A model generated the notes under the pieces. The model was not told the origin of the DNA. It saw only the letters and a list, made by a program, of their open reading frames with translations, and did no database searches. Positions 18,951 through 28,471 of a DNA stretch of 64,000 bases are shown one piece after another. The position numbers and the translations under genes were made by a program. Source of the DNA: SFDP01 sp051891855 (lineage in GTDB: Bacteria > Bacillota > Clostridia > Lachnospirales > Lachnospiraceae); the NCBI GenBank assembly GCA_051891855.1, contig JBJFFP010000048.1, positions 31,401-95,400 of the forward strand, given 5' to 3'. Position 1 is the first letter of the stretch, and each line of letters starts with the position of its first letter.

Positions 18951-19285
18951 TGTAATTGAAGACTTATCTTCAAGGCTTCATTCACCTTGCTCATAATTCG
19001 TTCATCCAAATGGCATACCTTATCCTTTAATCTCTTTTTATCAATGGTTCTAAGCTGCTCCAGCAAAATAACGGAATCCTTCACCATAGCATATTCCTCA
19101 CAGGCAAGTGTAATATGGGTAGGGAGCTGATTTTTCGTCAGTCTGGAGGTAATGGCCGCACAAATCACCGTAGGAGAATACTTATTTCCCATATCATTTT
19201 GTATAATCAGAACCGGTCTGACACCACCCTGTTCAGACCCGATTACCGGTCTTAAATCTGCATAATAAACATCACCGCGTTTCAC
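18947..19285 (-). CDS. mazF: MazF/NdoA-type mRNA interferase toxin
   Basis: 112 residues, normal length. Conserved PemK/MazF features are present: RGDVYYADLRPVIGSEQGG, RPVLIIQND, AAITSRLTK and LLEQLRTIDKKRL. The protein would cleave mRNA at short specific sites. In Bacillus the order is alr-ndoAI-ndoA; here alr lies directly upstream but the 73-nt gap holds no antitoxin gene. Whether an antitoxin is encoded elsewhere cannot be told. Confidence 0.93.
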   Translation of the reverse strand: MKRGDVYYADLRPVIGSEQGGVRPVLIIQNDMGNKYSPTVICAAITSRLTKNQLPTHITLACEEYAMVKDSVILLEQLRTIDKKRLKDKVCHLDERIMSKVNEALKISLQLH

Positions 19286-19358
19286 TTTCTCACTTCCTTC
19301 ATCTAATATAGCCTATTTTCACATTCAAAGTATTGCCACATTATCTGAAGGTATACCA

Positions 19359-20549
19359 TTAAATCTTTTCAAAATAATAATCGTCAAAATAGTCCTTGGC
19401 GTAGCATTCCTTTCCTTCCCTGCTGTATACCCGGGGAACACGCTTGCCGATGACACAGGCCAACTCATAATTAAATCGTCCGGATAACTCTCCTACCTCT
19501 TCCATGGTAATTTGTTCTTTACCGTCACGGCCAACCAAAATCACCTCATCCCCCTCTCTAACATCGGGAATATGGCTTATATCCACCATAAACTGATCCA
19601 TACATATTCTTCCCAGAATAGGAGCTCTTTGGCCATGAATCAATACCTCGCCCTTTCCCGACAGGGTTCTGGGGTAGCCGTCTCCATAGCCCACCGGTAT
19701 GGTCGCAATCCGAGTCCTCTTGTCGGTAATATAGGTTCCTCCGTAGCTGATGGCTCTTCCCACCTCCAAAGTTTTCAGATAAACAATATGACTGTGGAGG
19801 GAAAAGGCCGGTCTTAGGTTCAGCTTAAGATGATGATTACCCTCCCAAGGCCACATCCCATAAAGGGCAATCCCCGCCCGGACCATATCCAGTCCGGCCT
19901 CCGGCATTTCCAAGATTGCTGCACTGTTTGCACAGTGCTTTATAGGGATGAAGACTCCAAAACGTTCCTGCACCTTTTGGACAAATCGGTTAAACTCCTT
20001 CAGCTGTCTGTAAGCATCCGTTTTATCCTCTTCATCTGCTCTGGCAAGATGGGTAAATATTCCTTCTATCTCCAGCTCTTTTCCGGCAAATACCTGCCTG
20101 AGAAAATCCATCCCCGCTTCATCCGGGCTGATGCCGATTCTGGACATTCCCGTATCCACTTTAATGTGTACCAAAGCTTTTTTCTGCAGTCTCTTTGCTT
20201 TTTGGCACAACTCATCAATGGAATCCCTGCGAAATAAGGTAAAACGGATTTCTTCCCGAATAAGCTCTTCCATAGCATAGGGAAAGACATAGCCCAGAAC
20301 CAGAAGGGGCTTTTTTATCCCGGCTTTTCTCAGGCAGAGTGCTTCCTCCGCCGTAGCCGTGGCAAAGCCGTACAAATACTCCTTGTTCTCCAGCTGACCG
20401 GCAATGGGAACAGCCCCATGGCCGTAGCCATCGGTCTTAACTACCGCAATTATTTTCGACTTCCCGTTTATCTGTTGGTAAAGCAAATCCATATTATGAG
20501 ATATGGCATCTAAATCTATGGCTGCATAGATCCTGTCGTAATGCTTCAT
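19359..20549 (-). CDS. alr: Alanine racemase
   Basis: 396 residues. The PLP lysine motif AVVKTDGYGHGA (about 35-46) near the N-terminus, the AISYGGTY region carrying the second catalytic tyrosine, and GRICMDQFMVD place it in the fold III alanine racemases. It makes D-alanine for peptidoglycan. It is 7 nt downstream of nnr and precedes mazF, as in many Firmicutes. Confidence 0.97.
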   Translation of the reverse strand: MKHYDRIYAAIDLDAISHNMDLLYQQINGKSKIIAVVKTDGYGHGAVPIAGQLENKEYLYGFATATAEEALCLRKAGIKKPLLVLGYVFPYAMEELIREEIRFTLFRRDSIDELCQKAKRLQKKALVHIKVDTGMSRIGISPDEAGMDFLRQVFAGKELEIEGIFTHLARADEEDKTDAYRQLKEFNRFVQKVQERFGVFIPIKHCANSAAILEMPEAGLDMVRAGIALYGMWPWEGNHHLKLNLRPAFSLHSHIVYLKTLEVGRAISYGGTYITDKRTRIATIPVGYGDGYPRTLSGKGEVLIHGQRAPILGRICMDQFMVDISHIPDVREGDEVILVGRDGKEQITMEEVGELSGRFNYELACVIGKRVPRVYSREGKECYAKDYFDDYYFEKI

Positions 20550-20556
20550 TTTCTCC

Positions 20557-22101
20557 TTATTCTCTCCTTATTCCTTCTTTTAAAAGCTCTCCCAGGGCTT
20601 CGCCTATATCCGAGGCCATAAGGGAATACTCATTTTTCCTTTTTGCAGCCAAATCTCCTGCCTTTCCATGAAGATATACCCCTAAGGAGGCTGCATCAAG
20701 GCCATTCATTCCCTGTGCCAAAAGAGCTCCTATCATACCGGCCAGTAAATCTCCGCTTCCTGCAGTTGCCATTCCGCTGTTTCCGCACAGATTAAGATAT
20801 CCCTGTCTTAGGGAATCGACAATCAGGGTTTTGGCATCCTTCTGCACGATAACGGCCTGATAGTCCACAGCCGTTTTTTCAGCCACTTCCTTCTCTCGAT
20901 CCAAAACCTCCTTTACCGAATAACCGGACAGGTGGGACAACTCAGCCACATGAGGAGTAAGGATCAGTTCCCGTCGGCTTTCTTGTGTACTCTGCTTTTG
21001 CAAAAGCCGGGTACCTAAGGGGGTATCCGCTAAAAGCCTCAACCCATCTGCATCAATCACCAGAGGCTGTCGGCTTTTATCCACAACTGTGTTAAGCAGA
21101 CTTTGGGCTGTTTTCTCTTTTCCCAGAGCAGGGCCCAATACAATCACATCTGCCCAGGAAAGCCGTTCCTCCAACACCCTTTGAGCCTCATCCTGATGGG
21201 AATAGAGAGCCAGCATGGCTTCCGGCAAAAGGGAAATCAAGGAGCTTTGCTGGGAGGAATGGGTGCAGATGCAAACCATCCCGCAGCCGCATCGGAAGGC
21301 TCCCAGACCAGCAAGGAAGGCTGCTCCCCCACTGTCTTTACTTCCGGCAATCACCAGAACCTTTCCAAAGCTGCCCTTATGACCAAAGGCGGGGCGATAA
21401 GGCATATATACAGATGGATGTGCAGATAAAGTCCTCCATCGGGGCAAGGTATTTTCAAAGGAGCTTTCCGTAATTCCGATTCTCTTCACCCGGACATGTC
21501 CGGCATAATCCGCACCGGGGTACAGACACAGCCCCAGCTTTAGAAAGCTGAAGGTTACGGTACAGTCTGCCCGAAAGCAGCTTCCCTTCACCTTCCCCGT
21601 ATTGCTGTCTACACCACTGGGTACGTCGATGGCAATCCGATAGGCCTGTCGGGAAGAAACCTCTTTAAGAAGCTCCCCTGTTTTTCCGGTTACGGGGCGA
21701 CTTAGACCCACTCCAAAAATACCGTCAACTATGACAGTATATGCTCTCTCAGGAAGTTGGGTCACTATCTCCACCTGCATTTTCTCCAGCATTCTGTACT
21801 GCAGGAGAGGAACCTCTCCCAGCTTTTCCACGGGATGGGAGGAAGCATAAAAAAGGGTTACCGAATACTCTCTTTGTGCAAGCAGTCTGGCTACTGCCAT
21901 GGCATCTCCCCCATTATTTCCACTGCCTGCCAGGACAAGGATGCTTTCCTTTTTATCAGGAAAAAGGGTCATTATTTCTTCCACAACAGAAAGAGCTGCC
22001 TGCTCCATTAAAATGAGAGCAGGCACTTGAAAATGTTCGATGGTATTACGGTCAAAGCTTGCCATTTCTTCGCCGGTTACTACATAATGAAACGGTTCCA
22101 T
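20557..22101 (-). CDS. nnr: Bifunctional NAD(P)H-hydrate epimerase/ADP-dependent dehydratase
   Basis: 514 residues. The N-terminal YjeF_N epimerase half (about 1-215) has LAGSGNNGGDAMAVAR and the IDVPSGVDSNTG segment; the C-terminal dehydratase half (about 225-510) has the ribokinase-like GNSGMATAGSGDLLAGMIGA motif. Together they repair hydrated NAD(P)H. The start overlaps the preceding stop by one base (TAATG). It is co-directional with alr and rex. Confidence 0.96.
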   Translation of the reverse strand: MEPFHYVVTGEEMASFDRNTIEHFQVPALILMEQAALSVVEEIMTLFPDKKESILVLAGSGNNGGDAMAVARLLAQREYSVTLFYASSHPVEKLGEVPLLQYRMLEKMQVEIVTQLPERAYTVIVDGIFGVGLSRPVTGKTGELLKEVSSRQAYRIAIDVPSGVDSNTGKVKGSCFRADCTVTFSFLKLGLCLYPGADYAGHVRVKRIGITESSFENTLPRWRTLSAHPSVYMPYRPAFGHKGSFGKVLVIAGSKDSGGAAFLAGLGAFRCGCGMVCICTHSSQQSSLISLLPEAMLALYSHQDEAQRVLEERLSWADVIVLGPALGKEKTAQSLLNTVVDKSRQPLVIDADGLRLLADTPLGTRLLQKQSTQESRRELILTPHVAELSHLSGYSVKEVLDREKEVAEKTAVDYQAVIVQKDAKTLIVDSLRQGYLNLCGNSGMATAGSGDLLAGMIGALLAQGMNGLDAASLGVYLHGKAGDLAAKRKNEYSLMASDIGEALGELLKEGIRRE

Positions 22102-22724
22102 TATTTTTCCTCTTTTTTTCTCACCGGCTTATCCATAGGATTGTATTTCATATCAAACAGCTCCATTACATTAGCACCTAAGGCATCATGCATATAGGAA
22201 TACATCTCCTGATTAGCCACTTCCTTTTCCTGTTTACGCACAATATTTTTCTTCAATTCCACCCTGACCTGATCTATCCACCCGGCAATCTCTATAATCT
22301 CCTTTTCATTTCCTTTTAATACCTGATAACAAAGCTCCATGGTATGAATCATCAGATCGTGGTTCAGCTGATGGATCTCTCTGGGAAGCCCTAACAGCTC
22401 ATCCTCACAGTTTTCCATTTTCTCATTGCATTCTGAAATCAGTCGCTTACTCTCTTCCCGTTTTTTTACGGAAAAGGAATCCTCTTTATCCATCAAATCC
22501 ACGATTCCGTCCATCAGCTTCTTCTTAACCTTCTTAAGATCCTTAAGCTGAGTATTCAGCCTTCCTTGCTTTTTCAGTAAGGCGTTCAACTCCTGTTCCA
22601 TCTTCTGAATGGTCTTATCCGGCTCCATATAGTCAAAAAGGCGATGCCATTTATTATCCAAAACCAGTACGGGAACATTTTTCCCCTGAAGGGCTTTCTC
22701 AAATTCATCAATTTTATCAGCCAT
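22101..22724 (-). CDS. Coiled-coil protein of unknown function
   Basis: 207 residues, no signal peptide or membrane helix. After a short N-terminal stretch (VPVLVLDNKWHRLF) almost the whole protein is charged heptad-like helix (about 35-185) ending in a basic tail (KPVRKKEEK). I do not recognise a characterised family. It is closely packed between rex and nnr, overlapping nnr by one base, so translation of the two is coupled. A structural or partner-binding role is only a guess. Confidence 0.6.
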   Translation of the reverse strand: MADKIDEFEKALQGKNVPVLVLDNKWHRLFDYMEPDKTIQKMEQELNALLKKQGRLNTQLKDLKKVKKKLMDGIVDLMDKEDSFSVKKREESKRLISECNEKMENCEDELLGLPREIHQLNHDLMIHTMELCYQVLKGNEKEIIEIAGWIDQVRVELKKNIVRKQEKEVANQEMYSYMHDALGANVMELFDMKYNPMDKPVRKKEEK

Positions 22725-22742
22725 AGGTCTTCCTCCCCAGTC

Positions 22743-23405
22743 TTAACTGTTGTGTTCCTGACTGTAGCGGCCAATATTATAGGAAAGCTTCATCAGGCTG
22801 TCAGATAAATGGGCATTTTCCACCTGGATATTTTGGGGAACATTTAAATCCACATGGGCAAAATTCCATATTCCCTTAATTCCGTAGCCGGCCAGCTGCT
22901 CAGCCACTGTAAGTGCCCCCTCCTTGGGAATAGCAATTACGGCAATATCAATATTATTTTCCTGAATAAATTTACCCAGCTCTTCCATGGGCTGAATCGT
23001 AAATTCCCCTATTTTTGTTCCGCAAATCTCTTTCTTTTTATCAAAAATCCCCTTAAACAGAAAACCTCTTCTGGCAAAATTGTCATAATTTACTAGGGCC
23101 TGTCCCAGATTACCCGCACCGATTAAGACCATTCTGTGTTCATTATCCAAGCCGAGAATCTTCCCGATTTCCACAGATAAATGCTCCACATTATAGCCAT
23201 ACCCCTGCTGTCCAAATCCCCCGAAATTATTCAAATCCTGCCGGATTTGTGAGGCAGTCACCTTCATTCTTTCACTGAGCTCCTGGGAAGAAATCCTTTC
23301 GATTCCTTCATCCATTAGTTCTCCCAAATATCGAAAATAACGGGGCAGTCTGCCGATAACAGCCTGTGATATTTCTTTCGTTTCTTTAACTTCCTTCTTC
23401 TCCAC
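22743..23405 (-). CDS. rex: Redox-sensing transcriptional repressor Rex
   Basis: 220 residues. An N-terminal winged helix (PRYFRYLGELMDEG, then SSQELSERMKVTASQIRQDLN FFG-type region around 12-70) is followed by a Rossmann domain with VLIGAGNLGQALVNY (about 98-112). Rex is released from DNA when NADH/NAD+ rises and controls fermentation genes in Gram-positives. The divergent promoter region next to it carries a Rex-like box, suggesting autoregulation. Confidence 0.96.
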   Translation of the reverse strand: MEKKEVKETKEISQAVIGRLPRYFRYLGELMDEGIERISSQELSERMKVTASQIRQDLNNFGGFGQQGYGYNVEHLSVEIGKILGLDNEHRMVLIGAGNLGQALVNYDNFARRGFLFKGIFDKKKEICGTKIGEFTIQPMEELGKFIQENNIDIAVIAIPKEGALTVAEQLAGYGIKGIWNFAHVDLNVPQNIQVENAHLSDSLMKLSYNIGRYSQEHNS

Positions 23406-23442
23406 TGCAAGCCTCCGAATATTGAATATAGTTTTCTATTTT

Positions 23443-23471
23443 ATTATACTCATTTGTTAATTAACTGTCAA
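23443..23471 (-). promoter_or_regulatory. rex promoter with embedded Rex-like operator
   Basis: A consensus promoter: TTGACA at 23466-23471, 17-bp spacer, TATAAT at 23443-23448. The spacer and -35 coincide with a Rex-type box at 23454-23471 (TTGTTAA, four bases, CTGTCAA): the left half is a perfect match to TTGTTAA-N4-TTAACAA and the right half matches at four of seven bases. Binding there would block the promoter. Confidence 0.65.
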
Positions 23472-23475
23472 ATAA

Positions 23476-23504
23476 TTGACATTACTTCCCAAACCCCGTA
23501 AAAT
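23476..23504 (+). promoter_or_regulatory. SigA-type promoter of the ABC-F gene
   Basis: TTGACA at 23476-23481, 17-bp spacer, TAAAAT at 23499-23504, about 37 bp before the start codon and preceded by the rex operator region. The ribosome binding site GGAGG lies at about 23530. Confidence 0.7.
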
Positions 23505-23540
23505 GCTATTAATGTCTTTATAGCAAACGGAGGATAAACC

Positions 23541-25469
23541 ATGATTCTGTCAGTTTCCAATGTCGGAAAAAGTTTTTCGGAAAAAGTCATATTGGATCAA
23601 ATTTCCTTTCATCTGGAGGATTACGATAAAGCTGCCCTTGTGGGCATTAACGGAGCCGGAAAAACTACCCTTCTACGTATTATTGCAGGAGAGCTTTCCG
23701 GTGATGAGGGGCTGGTTACCTTTGCCCGGGGAAAGACTTTCGGTTATCTTGCCCAAAACACCCAAATTTCCGGCCAGCTGTCTATCTATGATACCTTATT
23801 AAAGGTAAAGGAGCCTCTTCTTCTGTTAGAGAATAAGCTGCGTCAGATGGAAGAAGAAATGAAGCATGTTACCGGCAGGGCTCTGGAGGAGCTGATGAAG
23901 CAGTATGCAGATGCCAATCATCGGTATGAGGCTGACGGGGGATATCTCTATCGCAGTGAAATCGTTGGTGTTTTAAAGGGACTGGGATTTTTGGAGGAAG
24001 ATTTTTCGCGCCCCCTCTCTACCCTTTCCGGCGGTCAGAAAACCCGGGTGGCTCTTGGAAATCTGCTTTTGACCAAGCCGGATTTGATTATTCTGGATGA
24101 GCCTACCAATCACCTGGATATGTCCTCTATCGCCTGGCTGGAAACCTATCTGGTAAATTATAAAGGGGCTGTATTAATCGTCTCTCATGATCGATATTTT
24201 CTGGATAAAATAGCAGGGAAGGTAATTGAACTGGATCAGAGAAGGGCTACGGTTTTCCAGGGAAACTATACCGCCTATTCCGAAAAAAAGGCCCTTCTTC
24301 GTCAGGCACAGTGGAACGCTTATTATAAACAGCAGCAGGAAATTAAACATCAGGAAGAGGTGATTGAAAAGCTGAAGTCCTTTAATCGGGAAAAATCCAT
24401 TAAACGTGCAGAGAGCCGGGAAAAGGCCCTAAATAAAATCCAGCTTCTGGAAAAGCCCTCTGAAGCTGATGCAGAAATGAAGCTTATCCTCACTCCCCAT
24501 AAAACCAGCGGAAAGGATGTTTTAGCTGTGGAGGGACTGTCCAAAGCCTTTCCCGGGCGGCCTTTATTTGAACATCTGGATTTCTCCCTAAGACGGGGTG
24601 AGCACGTGGCCATTATCGGGGACAACGGAACCGGTAAAACCACTTTGCTGAAGATCATTAACGGACTGACCCGGGCAGACAGTGGCTCCATCACTCTGGG
24701 TACCAATGTAGCCATCGGCTATTTTGATCAGGAGCATCAGGTATTGAATCAGGGAAAGACCCTTATGGAAGAAATTTCCGACAGCTATCCCTATCTTACG
24801 GGAACACAGATCCGTAACACTCTGGCTGCATTTCTCTTTACCGGAGACGATGTGTTTAAGCAGATCGGCACCCTTTCCGGCGGTGAGCAGGGACGGCTTG
24901 CTCTGGCTAAGCTTATGCTGTCAGAAAGCAATTTCCTGATTTTGGACGAGCCTACCAATCATTTGGATATCCTCTCCCGGGAGATTTTGGAAAATGCCTT
25001 AAACCATTATGAGGGAACTCTGCTTTACGTTTCCCATGATCGATTTTTTATCAATAAAACGGCTCATCGCATACTGGAGCTGTCCCCTCAGGGTCTTACC
25101 GATTATCCGGGAAATTACGATTATTATCTGGAAAAACGTCCCGAGTCTTCAGGCCCGACTGTTTCAGGAGGCTTTCCTCCCTCTTCTGCCAAAGAAAAAA
25201 GAGAAGACAGCCCTTCCTCCATAAGAAAACAGGAATGGAAAAATCGAAAGGAGGAACAGGCAGCCTTACGAAAAAAAGAGAATGCTATAAAGAAAGCGGA
25301 AAAGGAAATCACTGCTCTTGAAGAGAGGTTGGCTATCATTGATGAGGAAATGGTCAAGCCGGAAAACTGCACCAACTCCGCCAAGCTGCAAACGCTGCAG
25401 GAGGAAAAAGAGGAGTTGGATCTTAAGCTTTTGGAATTAATGGAATTGTGGGAAGAGCTGTCTGAGTGA
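23541..25469 (+). CDS. ABC-F family ATPase
   Basis: 642 residues with two ABC cassettes and no membrane segments. First cassette: Walker A GINGAGKTT, signature LSGGQKTR, Walker B LIILDEPTNHLD. Second: GDNGTGKTT, LSGGEQGR, FLILDEPTNHLD. A charged linker (about 240-310) joins them, and a coiled-coil tail (about 545-642) ends the protein. ABC-F proteins act at the ribosome E site in translation or antibiotic protection; this one resembles housekeeping YdiF/Uup-like types rather than a specific resistance protein. Its last 33 bp overlap the convergent surface-protein gene. Confidence 0.9.
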   Translation: MILSVSNVGKSFSEKVILDQISFHLEDYDKAALVGINGAGKTTLLRIIAGELSGDEGLVTFARGKTFGYLAQNTQISGQLSIYDTLLKVKEPLLLLENKLRQMEEEMKHVTGRALEELMKQYADANHRYEADGGYLYRSEIVGVLKGLGFLEEDFSRPLSTLSGGQKTRVALGNLLLTKPDLIILDEPTNHLDMSSIAWLETYLVNYKGAVLIVSHDRYFLDKIAGKVIELDQRRATVFQGNYTAYSEKKALLRQAQWNAYYKQQQEIKHQEEVIEKLKSFNREKSIKRAESREKALNKIQLLEKPSEADAEMKLILTPHKTSGKDVLAVEGLSKAFPGRPLFEHLDFSLRRGEHVAIIGDNGTGKTTLLKIINGLTRADSGSITLGTNVAIGYFDQEHQVLNQGKTLMEEISDSYPYLTGTQIRNTLAAFLFTGDDVFKQIGTLSGGEQGRLALAKLMLSESNFLILDEPTNHLDILSREILENALNHYEGTLLYVSHDRFFINKTAHRILELSPQGLTDYPGNYDYYLEKRPESSGPTVSGGFPPSSAKEKREDSPSSIRKQEWKNRKEEQAALRKKENAIKKAEKEITALEERLAIIDEEMVKPENCTNSAKLQTLQEEKEELDLKLLELMELWEELSE

Positions 25470-28445
25470 TGGAGTTTTCTCTATACTCATTAAAATAAAA
25501 AAGCCTATAAATTCTTTACTCAGTCCCGCAGAAGTCTCCTCTCCGGTTTTTGGTGCTTTCACTGAAGTATTTACCGCAGCTGCCGTACCATAGGAAACAA
25601 TAAACGTGGAGTTATGTCCTACCTGCCAATAGATTTTATCTCCTTCATACCAGCTGGTTAATTTGGTTCTGGTTCCTGTATCGTCTATATACCATACCAG
25701 AAAATCTCCCGAAGAAAGTCCTGAAGGGATACTAAAGGGGATTCCTGCAGTCATAATCCCACCTCCCAGATCGGAAATACGCTTATTTTCAGCAACTGAC
25801 AGAAAATAAATTTCAGCTGCCCCATGGAGCTTCATGGTTTCACAGGATTTCTTCTGATTTTCATTTAATAAGCTGGTTCCTGCATTATTAACTACTAACC
25901 GTATGGTATCCCCACTGCTTTGGTCAACAATAGCCTTCAACGCTTTCATATCCAGCTTGATAATTCCTGTCGACAGCTTGATCTGTAATCCTCCAACACT
26001 TGATGAATCTGCAAATGTCTTTAGATTTTCTCTGGGAATATTCACCGTATCTACCTTCTTACCGGTACCACTTACGTCAAAGATAATTGGATTGTTGGTT
26101 GAATTTCCGGACAATAGACTATTTATCTCACTTTGGGATAAAAGAGACAGGGTAGCCGTTGTATCAGTAATCGTTACTTTTATTTGGGCGGTATTTGTTG
26201 CTCCGCTGGCCGGAATCGTTCCCGTTATGGTCTGAGTGCTCCCCGAACCACTGCCGGATCCTGAGCTTCCTGAACCTGTATTTCCTGCGCCATTGGCTGC
26301 AGTTCCTGTACCTCCTCCCGTACCACTGCCTGTAGAACCTGTGCTTCCGTTTCCTGAGCCGGAATTGCTTCCGCCGCCAGATGAAGTGCCGGTAGCCGGG
26401 ATTACTGTTCCCATAGAAATTTTCACATTACAGCCCAGGCACCAGGTATCTCCGGTATAACCATTGGTGGTTTTCGTAGCCTCTACCTTCCCCTTCGTTA
26501 CGGTGCCTCCGGTATGATTGCTGCTGTCCTTCTCCCCATAGGCCTGGCTGCAGCCTGTACAAATTGCAGGGGAGATGCAGGTTGCCTTTCCTCCACTGTG
26601 TACATGTTCTGTGGAAATCTCCTTCCATACAGCCGTCACATCCGTATTTTTAGTAAAAAGATAGGTTGCTCCTTCCTCATATTCCTTCCCTTCAATCAGC
26701 CATCCGGAAAATTCTTTTCCTTTCGGAGCGATAAAGGTACTGACAGGCAGGGTAAACAGCATCCCTTCAAAGGCTGTTCCATTGCTCATACTGCCACTTC
26801 CCTGGCCTGCATGGTAGGTTACCGTATAGGAAGGGGTATTTTCCTTCACTGCGATGGAAAAAGGAATATAGGCTGTGGTATTGTCATAGGTCTCATCTGC
26901 CGATACCGTAACCTTTACATAATAGCTTCCTACAGAAACAGGAGCCTGTCCTTCTCCTGCAGCCCCACTGTTTGCCGCGGTGGTCAGCGTCTTTCCTTCA
27001 TTCAGATAATATCCGTTGATTGTTGCCGTTCCTGTTCCATTCCAGTTGAAATGTGTCCCCTTATCCACAGACAGAGAAAAGGCTGTTCCATCGTAGGTGT
27101 GGGAAAGGGTTCCTACAGCCGCAATAGTATTCTTTTTCAGAGAAGGATCGGGAGTTTCTTCGGGTTCATCCGAAGGAATACTCCAATTTCCACTATCGTC
27201 CTTCGTAAAGGCTAAATCCGGTAAAGCTGATGTAGGCAGTAGGTTGAAGCTTCCTGCTTCTGACTGCACCGCTGCAATATAGGTGTGTCCTTTATTCACT
27301 GTGCCGGTACTGTAATTCCCGTCAAAGCTTACACCTCCTATGGCAACTTTTGTTGCTCCTTCTATCTTTCCCGGAATGGTCAGAGTCTGATTTTCTCCCA
27401 AAATCACTGTTCCGCCACCGGAAAGAGCAGGCAGCAAGACAGCCGTCTCCAGATTCTTTAACGTTAATACTGTACCGGAAGGGAGAGATACCTTACCTTC
27501 TCCGCTGAAGCTGCTTTTGCTGTTCAAGAGGACATCTGCCTTTTTTCCGCTTCCGCTACTTAAATCAAGACTTCCCACCTCATTTAAAAGCAGGGCAGTC
27601 TGATAGCCCCTCCCATCATCGGTATAAACTACTTTTGCATTGTCAGTACCGCCAGTTGCTCCATAAACCGTTTTTACAAGACCGTTATTTAAATTAATCG
27701 TCACAGCTCCACTGACAATATACTTTTCAGGATTAGGAAGAAATACATCCCCCGCACCTCCACTTCGGTCTTCCCTTGCACCATGAGCGTAGATGCTTCC
27801 TATGGTCCCCGAAGCCTGCGGATCTATAGTAATAGTTGACGTCCCTTTAAAATCATTATTTTTGGCCTTTTCTTCATCACTGCCGTCAGAGAGACTGCCG
27901 GCAAAAATATCTCCCAATGTATTTTCTCCCCGGATAACAATCTGTCCGGCAGCTTTGGCCTCAGGAATTTTATCTGCATCAGAACCGTTGTAATCCGATA
28001 TCCCTCCGCAAAAAAGGTAAATACTAAAAGGAGCGGATGAATTCTTTTTAACATTTTCCAACGTAAGAACATAACCATTGGCAATAATAGCATTTCTTGT
28101 GGAGGTTAAAAAACCGATTTCCATATCCTTAAAGGTTACATCGGCTCCAAGAATTATCCCTGCCTTTCTGAGCGAAAGCCTTCCCCCCTGGATAGTTACC
28201 GGTCGACTGATCACCAACAAATCATCACTACCCGTATCCGCAGCAATCTCCACCGATCCATCTATCTTAATCACATCGATACTTGTATCCTCCAACGCCA
28301 AACCAAATTCCACAGCGTCAGTAACGGTCTTTTCATTTACAGGATCATTTGCGGAAACATAGGACTGCAAAGTAACAATCAGCCCTATTGCTGCACACAC
28401 GATTAACAGATAAAGTACTTTCTTAAATCCCTTAAGCTTTTTCAT
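25437..28445 (-). CDS. Large secreted surface protein with InlB-type repeat and altered PKTG sorting tail
   Basis: 1002 residues. Signal peptide about 9-32; a beta-helix-like region with Gly/Asn-rich repeats (about 60-400); an MBG-like Ig domain (about 430-530); an InlB/Listeria-Bacteroides repeat (about 540-605, YHAGQGSGSMSNG and FSGWLIEG); a Cys-rich module (CISPAICTGCSQAYGEKD, CLGCNV); a long Gly/Ser linker (about 690-745); and a final domain. It ends APKTGEETSAG, then a short hydrophobic patch and a 15-residue tail read from the antisense of the ABC-F 3' end, so the sorting signal is abnormal. It lies 26 bp after icd. Function unknown, possibly adhesion. Confidence 0.8.
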   Translation of the reverse strand: MKKLKGFKKVLYLLIVCAAIGLIVTLQSYVSANDPVNEKTVTDAVEFGLALEDTSIDVIKIDGSVEIAADTGSDDLLVISRPVTIQGGRLSLRKAGIILGADVTFKDMEIGFLTSTRNAIIANGYVLTLENVKKNSSAPFSIYLFCGGISDYNGSDADKIPEAKAAGQIVIRGENTLGDIFAGSLSDGSDEEKAKNNDFKGTSTITIDPQASGTIGSIYAHGAREDRSGGAGDVFLPNPEKYIVSGAVTINLNNGLVKTVYGATGGTDNAKVVYTDDGRGYQTALLLNEVGSLDLSSGSGKKADVLLNSKSSFSGEGKVSLPSGTVLTLKNLETAVLLPALSGGGTVILGENQTLTIPGKIEGATKVAIGGVSFDGNYSTGTVNKGHTYIAAVQSEAGSFNLLPTSALPDLAFTKDDSGNWSIPSDEPEETPDPSLKKNTIAAVGTLSHTYDGTAFSLSVDKGTHFNWNGTGTATINGYYLNEGKTLTTAANSGAAGEGQAPVSVGSYYVKVTVSADETYDNTTAYIPFSIAVKENTPSYTVTYHAGQGSGSMSNGTAFEGMLFTLPVSTFIAPKGKEFSGWLIEGKEYEEGATYLFTKNTDVTAVWKEISTEHVHSGGKATCISPAICTGCSQAYGEKDSSNHTGGTVTKGKVEATKTTNGYTGDTWCLGCNVKISMGTVIPATGTSSGGGSNSGSGNGSTGSTGSGTGGGTGTAANGAGNTGSGSSGSGSGSGSTQTITGTIPASGATNTAQIKVTITDTTATLSLLSQSEINSLLSGNSTNNPIIFDVSGTGKKVDTVNIPRENLKTFADSSSVGGLQIKLSTGIIKLDMKALKAIVDQSSGDTIRLVVNNAGTSLLNENQKKSCETMKLHGAAEIYFLSVAENKRISDLGGGIMTAGIPFSIPSGLSSGDFLVWYIDDTGTRTKLTSWYEGDKIYWQVGHNSTFIVSYGTAAAVNTSVKAPKTGEETSAGLSKEFIGFFILMSIEKTPSLRQLFPQFH

Positions 28446-28471
28446 TCGTTATCACTCCATGAATGGTAAAT

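Noticed and set aside
19286..19358. Small antitoxin gene before mazF
   Set aside because: Only 73 bp and no start-to-stop frame of useful length on the minus strand.
25903..26628. Proline- or serine-rich open frames opposite the surface protein gene
   Set aside because: They are antisense readings of the Gly/Ser linker and lack ribosome sites.
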